Shown: one piece after another, positions 34,187 to 45,489 of the stretch
Layout: each line of letters opens with the position of its first letter
Position numbering within the stretch: position 1 is the first letter of the stretch
Position numbers and translations under genes: made by a program
Notes under the pieces: generated by a model
Databases searched by the model: none
What the model was told of the DNA's origin: nothing
Seen by the model: only the letters and a program-made list of their open reading frames with translations
Assembly (NCBI GenBank): GCA_963693085.1
Contig: OY856411.1
Coordinates: 1,352,175,550-1,352,239,549 of the forward strand
Direction of reading: 5' to 3'
DNA: 64,000 nucleotides
DNA from: Alisma plantago-aquatica
Taxonomy: Eukaryota; Streptophyta; Magnoliopsida; Alismatales; Alismataceae

Positions 34187-35583
34187 ATTTCGTCCCCGAA
34201 ATCCGAAGAGAAAAGCGAGGGATACTTCCTATTCGTCACTTCCTCAAGCTCCCGCGTGGCTTCCTCAACGCCACGATGATGCCAAAGAACCTTCACAAGA
34301 ACCAGGTCCTTCCTCTTAAGCTTCTTAACCCTTCTGTCAAGGATCGCCACAGGACCTTTCTCGTAGGTCACATATTCATCAAGCTCAACCTCAACTAGCT
34401 GTATCACTGTTCCCGAATCTGGATGACTTTTCTTCAGCATACTGACATGGAACACTGGATGTAATCTGTGCAACTCTGGAGGCAATTCTAACTTGTAAGC
34501 TACCTTGCCAACACGTGCTATGACTGGGTAAGGCCCCATATACCTGGGTGCAAGCTTACCCTTTCGGCCAAACCTCAGCAAACCTTTCCATGGCGAGACT
34601 TTAAGATACACTTTGTCTCCTACTTGGAACTCCAAAGGTCGTCGGAGATTGTCTGCATAAGACTTCTGCCTGGCCTGTGCCACTTTCAACTGTTGTTGTA
34701 TCACTTTGATCTTTTCTGTTGTCTGCAACACTAACTCAGGACCCAAAAGCTGATACTCACCAGACTCATACCAACACAAAGGAGATCTGCACTTCCTTCC
34801 ATACAAGGCCTCATAAGGAGCCATGTCAATGCTCCGCTGATAACTGTTGTTGTAGGAAAACTCTATCAAACTAAGATGTACATCCCAGTTGCCTAGAAAC
34901 TGCAAAACACAAGCTCGAAGGAGATCTTCCAAAGTCTGAATAGTCCTTTTAGACTGTCCATCTGTCTGCGGGTGAAAGGCGGTACTGAACCTCAACTGCG
35001 TTCCCAACGCTTTATGCAACTGTTCCCAAAAGCGACTCGTGAACTGAGGACCTCTGTGAGAAACTATTGTTGCTGGCACACCATGCAAACGTATTATCTC
35101 ATCTACATATACTCGAGCAATTTTCTCAGCTGTATATGTCATCTTCACTGGTAGGAAATGGGCAGACTTCGTTAATCTGTCCACTATCACCCAAATGGAA
35201 TCGTGATTCCTAGTTGTCCGGGGTAGGCCAACTACGAAATCCATGGTTATATGATCCCATTTCCACTGCGGTATCGTCAAAGGTTGCAACGTACCTGCCG
35301 GTTTATGATGTTCAGCCTTCACCTGCTGACAAACCACACAACTCGCCACAAACTCAGCTACATCTCTCTTATAACCGGGCCACCAATACAAGTCCTTCAG
35401 ACTATGATACATCTTGGTGACACCTGGATGCATAGCATACATCGACATGTGTGCTTCCTCGAGCACCAACTTCCTCAAATCATCAGCATCTAGAACCACC
35501 ATCCTATTACGATAGAAAACTAGCCCATCCTCGGACTCATGGAACCCATCATGCTTTTCACTACCGAACTCTGATATGATCAA
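34180..35583 (-). pseudogene. chromovirus integrase with chromodomain tail, active site altered
   Basis: A 467-codon open stretch. The zinc-binding N terminus keeps its ligands (HPGVTKMYHSL...CVVCQQ). In the catalytic core the first Asp is present (HITMDFVVGLP). The second Asp is His (IVSHRGPQF), and the Glu 36 positions later is Lys (DGQSKRTIQTL). The spacing (35 residues between) matches the D-x35-E rule, so two of three metal-binding residues are lost. The GPY/F-like region (LAPRYMGPYPVI) and a chromodomain-like tail (VAILDRRVKKLKRKDLVLVKVLWHHR) follow; its usual T-W-E reads TRE. Integrase would join cDNA to the genome; this one should be inactive. Confidence 0.92.
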
Positions 35584-36468
35584 CTATACTGCATCATCTG
35601 TCCGCTGCACATCTTTGATCTGCTGTCTCAACATAGGCTTGACTTGCATCTGTGCTACAAGTCCAGCTAACAAGGAAACTTCCATCTGCACATTCATCTG
35701 CCGTAGAGAAACAAACATATCTCGCCTATGGCATACCAGAGAACTCAACCGTGCCTTCTTTGAAGAAAGAGAAGAAGACTTTCTGCTAAGCGCATCAGCT
35801 ACCACATTTGCCTTACCAGGATGATACTCGATAGTGCAGTCGTAATCATTGATCAACTCCATCCATCGACGTTGTCGCATGTTCAACTCATGTTGTAAAA
35901 AGATGTACTTCAGATTCTTATGATCTGTAAAGATTTGACACACTTCCCCATGCAGATAATGTCTCTAAATATTTAACGCATGAACCACTGCTGCCAACTC
36001 CAAATCATGAGTCAGATAGTTCTCCTCATGTTTCTTGAGTTGTCGTGAGGCAAAAGAGACCACATGATCTTCCTGCATCAACACACATCCTAAACCTTTC
36101 TTGGAAGCATCACAGAAATCCACATAGCCCTTTCCAGGCTCTGGCAGGATTAACACTGGATCACTGGTCAGTTTCTTCTTCAAACTCTGGAAAGCTTGCT
36201 GACATCGATCATCCCAAACAAAAGGTACATCCTTTCTGGTCAACTTTGTCATCGGTAACGCGATCGCACTGAAGTCCTTGATAAACCTCCGATAGTATCC
36301 TGCTAAACCAAGGAAACTATGAACTTCTGTCGGCATCTTTGGTTGTTCCCAATCCGCAACGGATTCCACTTTCTTTGGATCTACTTTGACTCCTTCAGCA
36401 GATATCACATGACCTAAGAAAGTCACTTCCTCCAACCAGAACTCACACTTACTGAACTTGGCATACAA
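35584..36468 (-). pseudogene. chromovirus RT C-terminal part and RNase H
   Basis: RT continues with [22 protein letters not shown] and [12 protein letters not shown]. RNase H follows with [29 protein letters not shown], then after a TAG (35965-35967) with [13 protein letters not shown] and [31 protein letters not shown]. The acidic RNase H residues in CDAS, DLEL and TDHK are kept. A TAG at 35584-35586 separates it from integrase. The frame is unbroken otherwise. Confidence 0.9.
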
Positions 36469-37638
36469 CTAATGTTGGTGAAGAAGAGTCAACGCTAGAC
36501 GAAGATGTTGCTCATGCTCTTGCTTGTTCCGACTATATATCAAAATGTCATCTATAAAGACTACAACAAACTGATCTAAGAACGGACGGAACACTCTGTT
36601 CATCAGATCCATGAAAGCAGCAGGTGCGTTGGTTAACCCAAACGGCATAACCACAAACTCGAAGTGACCATACCTCGTCCTAAAAGTAGACTTTGGTATG
36701 TCATCTGCCTTAATCCTCAACTGATGATATCCAGACCGTAGATCGATCTTCGAAAACACTGTAACACCACACAACTGATCAAACAGATCATCTATCCTCG
36801 GTAACGGGTACTTGTTCTTGATCGTGACCTTATTCAGCTGTCGGTAGTCTATACACAACCGCATTGAACCGTCCTTCTTCTTGACAAACAACACGGGAGC
36901 ACCCCAAGGCGACGTGCTTGGTCGGATGAAACCTTTGTCCAGCAACTCTTGTAACTGCTTCTTCAACTCTGCCATCTCAACTAGAGCCATCCTGTACGGT
37001 GTCTGTGCATCTGGATGCGTCCCTGGGACCAGATTGATCTCAAAATCAATCTCTCGGGGTGGGGGAACACCAGGAAACTCCTCAGGAAACACATCTGCAA
37101 ACTCTCGGACAACTGACACCTCCTCAAGACTAGGACCTTTCACCTTTGTATCCATGACGGTATCCACCACATGAGCTAAGAACGCCTCACATCCTTGTCG
37201 TAACAGCTTATCTGCCACCATAGCTGATACCAGACATGTTGGAAGAATCTTCCTATCTCCTTGGAAGATCCACTTCTCTCCAGCATCATCAAACTCCGCC
37301 TGCTTGGATCCACAGTCCAAAACAACCTTATACCTCTCTAAAGTATCCATCCCAAGGATAACGTCAAACCCATGCATATCAAGTGGTATGAGATCCACTT
37401 GAATGCGGTGTCCCGAGAAAGACAAGACACAAGATGGACACTCTTCTCGAAGCAACGAGGAACCATCAAGAGGGGTTTCTAACAACAAACTATCCTTCTT
37501 ACAACTAATAGGTAAACAACAGTTTTCAAGCATACTATAGGCGATAAAAGAGTGCGTAGCACCCGAGTCAACCAGAACAGATATAAAGCAAGAAGAAGAC
37601 ATATCATAATGAAATAACTCCATCTGACATGTCACCAC
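36469..37638 (-). pseudogene. chromovirus protease and RT N-terminal part
   Basis: The 389-codon open stretch begins with the protease: [10 protein letters not shown] (about residues 22-31, active Asp kept) and DVILGMDTL. The RT follows with [73 protein letters not shown] and the catalytic FIDDILIYS. All catalytic residues visible are intact. The stretch ends at a TAG (36469-36471) just before the next RT block, where relatives have an amino acid. Confidence 0.92.
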
Positions 37639-37803
37639 TCACGGGTTGACTATCGCCTCCGGCTGATTCATAGCGTAGAATCGAGTCGTTGCTTGCTGTC
37701 CACGTCCTCTGCTTCCTTGAGCAGACGAACCTGCCTGAGATGCTTGGCCACGTCCTTGTCCTCTGCTACCACTGGGCTATAGCTTCTCTGATCCTTGTTG
37801 ATT

Positions 37804-38868
37804 CTACCTCAGCTGCTGTGTCACTTCAATGTCTCTATTCGGGCAATGGGACTTGAGATGCCCGGTCTGTCCACAAAGATAGCATGCCTTATCTTCAAAT
37901 CGTGGCCTCGATGGCCCTGTCACTGCCACTGAAGTTGTACTATGTGCCTTAGACGGCGAAGAAACATAACCTCTTCCCTTACTCAGAGACCACTGCGATG
38001 GTACACCAGAACCTCTCATCACTGATGACGATGAAAACCTAGGCTTCTTGAAGCCACCAAACCTCTATCCCTGAAACTAAGCAGGTCTCTTCTTAGCCAT
38101 AGACTCTCTTTTCTCCCTTACTGATCGTTCGATCCTCCATACGGATTCCACAAATGTAGCAAACCGCTCTCGATTCTCCAATGTAGAAATAGGTGTTGTC
38201 AGCTCAAAACTTAAACCTTTCTCAAAACACCTGATCCGCTCCTCATCCGTTGCTGCCATGTGAGGTCAAAACCTCAACAGATCCATGAACTTGGCCTCAT
38301 ACTCGGTGATATTCATCGTTCCTTGTCGCAGGCTCTCAAACTGACTGATCTTCTCATCCAAATACGTCTTTGGAAAGTATCTGCTGACGAACTCACGTCG
38401 GAAAACTTCCCAACAGATCACCTCACCAGGCCGCTTCTCCTCCTCGATGGTCCACCAGTGACCAACACTACCCTTCATAAGGTAGACATCATGCTTTACT
38501 TTGTCTACTTCGGGTATGTCGAGGATCCAGAAAGCCTTCTCAAGACTTGTCAGCCACAGATCTGCATCCGTTGGATCAGCCGTTCCAGCATACTCCGAAG
38601 CTCTGACTCGGCAAAGCCACTCAAAGGTCTTCCCAATACCCGATGCTTCTCCATGGGGAACCTATGCTCACGGAGGAGGCACTAGCAATCGCTCAACCAT
38701 GAGATTCATCGTATCCATCAGATGCCCCATAAGCTGTTGATAGGCAGGGTGTTCAAGAATGGCTGGGTTAGGCTGGGGGACCTCAGGCATCCGATCTCCA
38801 TGTACCTGTCCTTCAGCTGAAGCAGTACTCAGCTAAGTGTTCTTCATGGTTTCCAGACATCTTATCAT
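37804..38868 (-). pseudogene. chromovirus Gag with CCHC knuckle
   Basis: The retrotransposon Gag domain reads WLTSLEKAFWILDIPEVDKV, FRREFVSRYFPKTYLDEKISQFESLRQG and ITEYEAKFMDLL, the classic plant gypsy capsid blocks. A nucleocapsid knuckle CYLCGQTGHLKSHC (CX2CX4HX4C) follows near 37870-37910, with all four metal ligands kept. Seven nonsense codons fall within it. Gag assembles the particle and packages RNA. Confidence 0.85.
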
Positions 38869-38967
38869 TTCTTCCGCTGAGGGCAGAAGACGATTGTAAG
38901 AAAATCTGGACAACACACAAGAACAGACGACCTAGTCCTAAATCCCTGTAGACTCAGCGAACCTAAG

Positions 38968-38979
38968 GCTCTGATACCA
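38968..38979 (-). other. primer-binding site of the chromovirus
   Basis: The - strand reads TGGTATCAGAGC four bases after the 5' LTR, complementary to the 3' end of initiator tRNA-Met. Confidence 0.85.
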
Positions 38980-38983
38980 AACT

Positions 38984-41900
38984 TGTGGCAACACATCCCG
39001 CTATCACACAGACAGTGAGGTGTTACGCGAAAATGTGCGGAAATCACCATAACCACATATTACCAAAATATGGGTTAATTAAAACTGATTGCAGAAAATA
39101 GATAAACTGTGAAACTTATTGCATATAGGTCCTCAACCTGCAAGGAAACATGTTATGTAGACATATACAAGATCTGATACGTGTCCACAACTTAGAGGAA
39201 CAACTGTCTTGTCATCACATGAGTTCATCGCCAGTTATACACATAAGGCCCACAACCGGCCAACAGAAGGATATACAAAACATCAACGATCATACATCGT
39301 GAAACAACATCAAAACACCGCCAAGGACCTGAGAGTACAGGGATGACTCTAGACTTCTACTACAAAACATCAAAATAGCAGCATCTCCATCTCTTGCCTT
39401 CTACTTCTCTTCTTGCTGCTCGGTCGCAACCCCACGACCACCACCACGCCTAGCTCAACCACCTGAAAACCAGCAGAGTGAGACAATCGAACATTATCCC
39501 AGCGAGAAACATAACTCCCCGCTGCAACTACAGAACCTCAGAAAGATAAAGCTATAACAACAGATAACTGATAACAGATATAACAAGAGAAGTTTTATGT
39601 AAAGTAAAGCTATTCTTACTGACAAGCTTACCAGCTGTACATAAGGCATATAACCAATATTTCTCTATGCAACATGATTAACAAGATAAGATACATTGCT
39701 ATGTAACATGAGGAACATATGAGTAACTGCAAGATATAACAAGATTAACTACACAAACAAGGCCTCAACCAATGTTTCGTGTTTGACCTTAGTAATTTCT
39801 ATACGGTTGAATTACTTATTTTATTATGCCCCGAGGAAGTGAACCGTACCGTTCAAATCCAACCTTCAGCTGCGAAGCCCATAGTTGGTGCCATACAAAG
39901 TTAATGGAAGAGCCGGACTCCACAACCTTCCCCCTCGTAGTTAGGGTACGAGAACAACACAAGCAGGACCACAGTCTCATGCTTAAGTGGCCTCAGCCAG
40001 AGGGTCAGCTCCTCAGGCTACCCTTCCTCTAGCCCGCCTCGGTACAGGTCATGGCGCTAGTATATCTGAGCCACGACCTGATCACCATACTCTAAGCCAT
40101 GAACGACATAAAACTCAACATTATGCTTATATGGATTTCAAGATTCAACCAAGTTGTATAACATGCAAACTATAACAAGAAATAAACGACATAAAACTCA
40201 ACATTATGCTTATATTGTAATCACATCAACCTGATCCATCTCAAGGATCCAATCATCACAGGTCATCACTTGGACTCTTTCCAATCATCTAGATCCATCT
40301 CCAGGATTGTCACATACCATGGGATCTCAATCCCTCATCACATAGTGTCACTGCCTCTCAAGGCTTTCATCATCATCATGGAACAAATACTTCATACATG
40401 CAGTCTCTTAAACAAGAGTAATTATTAAAGTGATGTTACTCATCACATATTTCTCATAGCCTTTTCATGACTAATCATTACCTGCATGGTTAGTGTGCAC
40501 AATAATCATAGTTTCAACATAAGAACTATGCTTACCATCATGAGGTGACATTAAAGATTCTATGCATAAAACATACCATTTAGCAAACCATCTATGTGCT
40601 TACCATTAGCTCAACTTGTAATCAGGTGTATGAGGCACATTACTAGGCAACTCACACTACATACTTATCATTCATACATCATCTGGTGATCATGCGCATA
40701 GACACATCATTAAGTAAACCACTATGACTTATCCTTATCTCATCATTATATAGATAATCAAGATGATCACTTCATGCATATAGTCATGTTGGATATCAGG
40801 AACAAGCGTTATCATTACCACTACCATTGTCATCATCATTAAGTAACCACTTATAAACTTACCATTATTCTTCTTATCATTAATAGATAATCACTTTCAT
40901 ATGTGTAGCCAGGCTAAGATAAATGAACAAGCTTATGATAACGTGCATCATCATCTATATAAGGAGTTACTATCGTTTGAGCAAGGACATATTTAACAGC
41001 CTACTTCTATGAAACGTGACACCCTCACCATATGCGCTTCAGCCCTCACTAGAGGTACCAAAGATCCTCACAAAAAGAGGTGTATCGGCCACCTGCCCTC
41101 ACCAAAGAACAACAACCAAACGGTCAGTATACAAATAAGCAGCAGCGCTGCGTTGCCACATAAAGCAACCAAGCGTGCAACGCACAACGCGTGTCAGGGG
41201 AGATGTGTCACGCGTCAAGGAGGTATGTCGGGCATCCAGCATTATCGGGAAACGCCTGTCATAGCAGGGGGTGTCGGCTGATACCAGGGCATGTGACGCC
41301 CGTCACGACTTGCCCAGCATCGCCCATTGCAGAGCCTACCTCGGCCAGGTCACCACTAAACACTAACAACCAAGAGAGAGAAAACTTATCCCACATCTCA
41401 TGCAACAACCTGGTCAAGGCCTAACAGCCGACACAAGCCAAGAAAAAGGGTGTGACGCCCGTTACAGGAACAAGCATATCGCCCGACACAAGGGCAGGGC
41501 ATAACGCCCGTCACAACAGCTTGTTGCCCGACATCCACCCAAGGCCTATCGCCCAACACCCACTCAGGGTCGTCTTCCTCCTCAAGCACAAGGTACTCAA
41601 AACCCTAGAGGGTCAAGAACACCAACTCGCCAAGAAACTCTAAACCACAAGAGGATCGGCCAACAAGAAACTAAAGCAAGATGTAAAACTAACAACAACA
41701 TATAAGCAAGAAAGGAGATAGTGTAGCTAGGGTTAGAAGTTATGCAACCCGCCTTAAGCAAGCTCCAAGGAAGAGGAAGACACTCCAAGGGATATCATCC
41801 ACCACTTGCTCCTTCAAGGGGGGTATCATCCACCAAGCTTCCAAGGAGAAGAGGTGTCAGCCACCAAGCTGCCAGGAAGGGAGTGTGTCATGCACACCAA

Positions 41901-42537
41901 GGTGGAGAAGAGACTAAGGGACCAAAAGGGACCCAAAGCAAGGAAAGGAACCACTTATATAGAAGGAAAGGGAGGAGAAAACAAGGTAGAGCAAGGCAAG
42001 GTGTCGTCCACCTAAGGACACTTGTCCTAGAGCACATGCCACCACTCTAGCAAGCCCTAAACACATGTCCAAGGTCATTGCCACACGCATGCATCGTGCA
42101 CCAAGTGTCCACTAGTGGTGACACAAACGAGGTCATAGCTAGGTCAAACACCATGGGCGACACAACCACCTACACCATGGGCGACACAACAAGGCACCAT
42201 GGGTGACACACACTCCTCTTGGGCGACACAAGGCTCAACCAGGCCAAAACAAGGCACCTCAAGGCCCAAACAAGCTCAACCAGGCCCAAAAGAACTCAAA
42301 CAACGAGCCCAAGCCTTCCTCTCAACCCTAGAGGAAGCAAAGAGAGAGAGGAACACCTCACAAGGTGGCAAACTTGCCCACAAAACCCTAAACTTGGGTT
42401 ATTGCAAGTAGCCCCTCCAACTCTCAACAAACCACAACCGACCCTAATCACCACTAAAGGTGATTAGCAAGCACCAACGCATCAAGGTTAAGCAAAACAA
42501 ACAGGGTAAACCCTAAATGAAGGTCAGGGTCCTTACA
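38984..42537 (-). repeat. 5' LTR of the chromovirus (3,554 bp)
   Basis: Along + it runs tgtggcaaca to ggtccttaca. It aligns with the 3' LTR throughout, except that about 255 bp (31503-31757 of the other copy) are missing and replaced by about 30 bp copied from nearby (40103-40132). The - strand TATA box is at about 41955-41961. By eye, the first 210 bp differ at about 14 sites, but 41601-41770 differs from 33231-33400 at one. Divergence is thus uneven and mostly transitions. Confidence 0.9.
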
Positions 42538-42542
42538 CATAC

Positions 42543-42741
42543 CAAGAACTCATAAGATAACGCCAAACATACAATTAAGGTACATAAGATTAGATTACAA
42601 CACTAGATATAACCTTTCCATAGATGAAAACAACAAAAAATAGAGAGATGTGAAAATAGTATATCTCAGATACAGTGCCCAAATGTTTAGTACATGAAAG
42701 TCTAAAAAAAGAGATATATATGATCACCCATAGAATAAAAA
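42543..42741 (-). other. unit 2 untranslated region, resumed
   Basis: Non-coding continuation of 29943-30380 after the chromovirus insertion, matching about 14886-15135 of unit 1. No gene is visible. Confidence 0.7.
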
Positions 42742-44460
42742 CTAAGCATCTAAGCCATCTATGTCAAGGTGCTTGTCGTCATCCAGCTGGTAGTCCTCAT
42801 CTCCATCAGATGGTGCATCAGGGGCAGCATGTGTACCCTCACCATCATCGCCATCATCACCAGAGCCATCTTCACCATCATCATCCTCATCATCATCACC
42901 ATCAACCTCATCAACATCAACATAAACATCAACATCAACATCAACATCAACATCAACATCAACATCAACATCAACATCCTCACCAACCATCTCTATGTCC
43001 TCATCAAGAACAAAAGAGCGAGGACCGAGCCACATTCATTTTTCTCTACCTAAGAGATGTCACACTTGAGTAGAGCCTTTGCTTGCTCATAATTTGATAT
43101 AGAAACCCAATCATAGATAGAAAGAAAGGTAGCATCAAGTCCAACTAGAAGAGTAAGAACCTAAGAGGTAGAAGGATGAGAGGAAGCGGGGGCAAGTCTA
43201 CCATCAAAGGTAGGGGTTAAAATGGAAGCAACATGTGGAGGGGATAAGTAGAACTAACTATATGCATAAGATGTATAGTTAGCACCTGGGTTGGGCTGGT
43301 AGGTGGGTAGGGATGATTTCGAGATAAGTTCATGTTACTAGATAAGATTTGAACTAAATCTTGATGGATGTGGTCTTGAACCTAGAGGTTGTAGGCCTAC
43401 TGGTGTATCATGTAGCCATTTAGGGTTTCATTAGACACAGAAAATAAGGCACAGTCTAGTCTAGGAGGAGGTGAAGGAGCCTAGGTGAAGGTGGAAGCAC
43501 CAGGTGTGGTAGAGGAGGTGGGATGGAAAGAGTTCTTGACAGTGGTTTTACTTATGTGAACACCTTTCCTACTGGATTTGTAGCCAAGATCATGGAAAAG
43601 GGATTTCTTACAATGGTGAACGCACACACCATAAATCAAGTTGGGATAGGGTGGGTGGGTACCACTGGTGTTCTTCCCTAACTCAAAATATGTCATGTGG
43701 TGAAGAATGTAATGAGACCAGTTGACTTTGACATCATTTAGGAGACAATATATTAACACAATAGTGTTCTCTATAGTATCAATTATCTTTGGGTGGATAT
43801 TGCAGTTAACCACTAATTCAATGAGACATGTGTTTATGTCTAGGGAAGAGAAAGGAAGGATGTATTTATTCCTATATAGAACATCAGGCTTCTTCAAAAA
43901 CTTGTGGATGTCAGGTAGGGTAAGGTCCGGGTCAAAGATTTTGTAGAAGTTCTCGAGGTCAAGTAGATCAAGATACTGGTGATAGGAGGTCATCCATATG
44001 TTTCCAAATTCAGTACAATTAAAGTAGGAATTCAAATAATCCTCAAAGATGGTAACCTTGGTACCCACAATCATGGAGGTCAAGATAACTTGGGTGTTAG
44101 GCAGTGTCACAAGTGTAGTGCAGTTCAATGTGAGAGTATCATAGAATTCATGGACCTCTTTTGTGCTAGACATAGAATTAGTGTAGCACAATCACTCTAC
44201 ACACAAAGCATAAATAATATGAGCTTGAAACCAACATCAACTTCTTTCATCAAGCCAAAAGCACAAAAAGGAAAAGGATTTCTAGGAAAAAGCTCCTTAT
44301 ACCTATTCACAACTTTAGTGTAGATGAATGAGGTACCATCAAAGGAATCATTCCTAGGATCCATGGAGGACGTGGGTACTCTGGCTGGTCTAGTCTGTTT
44401 TGATTTAAGGCCATGGAGGTTGAATAAGATGGAATGACCACAAAATGAAGAAGATGGCAC
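42742..44460 (-). pseudogene. third ORF (env-like position) of unit 2
   Basis: Three open pieces on the - strand follow in order. 44197-44460 is an N-terminal part with YTKVVNRYKELFPRNPFPFCAFGL. 43481-44191 is 236 codons with EVHEFYDTL, DIHKFLKKPDV, NTIVLIYCLLNDVKVNWSHYILHHM and YPNLIYGVCVHH. 42742-43035 is a tail of almost only Asp, Val and Glu. The first two are in different frames, so the ORF is broken. The middle resembles the plant-transposon protein found downstream of pol in Sireviruses, where it holds the env-like position. Its function is unproven; I see no signal peptide or clear membrane span. The acidic tail carries a hexanucleotide expansion. Confidence 0.7.
42909..42978. repeat. 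(ATCAAC)n hexanucleotide repeat in the third ORF
   Basis: About ten near-perfect catcaa/caacat hexamers in a row. On the - strand they encode a Val-Asp alternation in the acidic tail. The matching region of unit 1 (about 15240-15275) has only two or three such units, so the expansion is specific to unit 2 or was lost from unit 1. Confidence 0.9.
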
Positions 44461-44590
44461 AAGATGCAGGCCGCCTAAGGTGATAGGTCAAGGTATAAGG
44501 GGGCCAAGATAGGTGATCTGGGGCTAGAGAGGGTAGAGGAGAGGTTTGGGTTGCCTTAGGGTTTAAGGATGAACAAGGTAGAGTGGCTAT

Positions 44591-44760
44591 TAGTTGACTT
44601 TCTATAGTTGAGGGGGAGAAAAGTCGGCAGACTGCCTATATATTTTCCGATCAACAATGTTGTCAATCGAGTTTTGGGTTTGGGAAACTCGATCGACACT
44701 GCAGTTTTATTCAGTCCTTGACTTGTTGTCGGTCGAGTTTCTCTCTGGACAAACTCGGCC
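44591..44760 (-). repeat. hairpin repeats between pol and third ORF, unit 2
   Basis: Three inverted repeats lie at about 44591-44632, 44661-44698 and 44728-44760. The second has a 9-bp perfect stem, atcgagttt with aaactcgat, with a G/T-rich loop. They match the set in unit 1 (16829-17003) and the U3 hairpins of the LTRs. Confidence 0.65.
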
Positions 44761-45039
44761 TACAGGCCAATCTGTCGCAAAGATAAGAAATTTAATTCTA
44801 AGCCACTAGAGTGCTATATAAATTTATTTATTTAGCCTATCATGTATTTTGAACATATTGAGGTACATTCAACTCATAATTGGCTACTATTTTGAGGTAA
44901 AACATGCGTTTGTGAAAAATAGCCGAAAGAAAGCAAAAACAAGGCATATGGACTAGTCAAAATTAGTGCTAACAAGTAAGAGATGAGCAATATATGAGCA
45001 AGAACATATATGTATGAGACCATCTAGCTAGAAGTCATG

Positions 45040-45420
45040 TCAATATAATCAAGAGCAGTGATAAGTAATTGTGATCTAATAAAGATAAATTTCTCTCTAG
45101 CTAGAGGTTTTGAAAATATCCACAAGTTCATTTTTTGTGTCCACATGCGTGATATAAATATCCTTTTTGGCAATGTGGTCATGAAGGAAGAGGTGGCGTA
45201 CCTCTATAATTTTGGATCGAATATGAAATATAGGATTATAAGAAATATTTATTGCACTAGTATTATCACAATAGATAGGAGAATCATCAAAATGAATGTT
45301 AAAGTCTTGGAGAATTTTCTTCATCCATAAGATTTGGGCACAACTCCCAACTGCAATGTATTTATCCTCAATAGTTGAAAGAGCAATTGTCTTTATTTCT
45401 TAGAGAACAAAGAGACTAAG
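45040..45420 (-). pseudogene. copia RNase H, unit 2
   Basis: The - strand frame 45097-45324 reads MKKILQDFNIHFDDSPIYCDNTSAINISYNPIF, IIEVRHLFLHDH and VDTKNELVDIF. This is the same domain as in unit 1 (17261-17660) and here has no LINE inserted. CDNTSA is kept. The C terminus and the N-terminal TTEDEY block are damaged by frame changes. Confidence 0.8.
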
Positions 45421-45489
45421 CATTGTCCTTGGACGAAGCAAGTGCCACTATTGCACTTTCTATCGATTAAGCACACTACATAATCCACA

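Larger units (their letters stand above)
34180..38868 (-). pseudogene. chromovirus gag-pol, single frame with 12 nonsense codons
   Basis: From the ATG at 38868 to the TGA at 34180 the - strand stays in one frame for 1,562 codons with no frameshift. It is interrupted by TAG at 38833, 38662, 38077, 38065, 37804, 37777, 36469, 35965 and 35584, and by TGA at 38668, 38266 and 37639 (low coordinate of each codon). All domain motifs stay in register. The polyprotein would yield capsid, nucleocapsid, protease, RT-RNase H and integrase. The start lies about 100 bases inside the primer site, a normal leader. Three earlier ATGs or internal ATGs could serve, but only this one precedes the N-terminal Gag segment. 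Confidence 0.9.
30381..42537 (-). mobile_element. full-length Ty3-gypsy chromovirus (Tekay/Del-like), 12,157 bp
   Basis: Two LTRs (30381-34167 and 38984-42537) flank an internal region with primer site, one gag-pol frame and purine tract, all on the - strand. The target duplication catac is perfect at 30376-30380 and 42538-42542. Removing the element rejoins unit 2 exactly as the uninterrupted sequence at about 14870-14895 in unit 1. Gag, CCHC knuckle, protease, RT, RNase H, integrase and a C-terminal chromodomain-like tail follow in gypsy order. Tekay/Del assignment rests on long LTRs and the chromodomain and is moderately sure. The coding frame has 12 nonsense codons and an altered integrase active site. 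Confidence 0.92.

Noticed and set aside
42675..43073. 132-codon + strand His-rich ORF
   Set aside because: It is antisense to the acidic tail of the third ORF and is produced by the hexanucleotide repeat.
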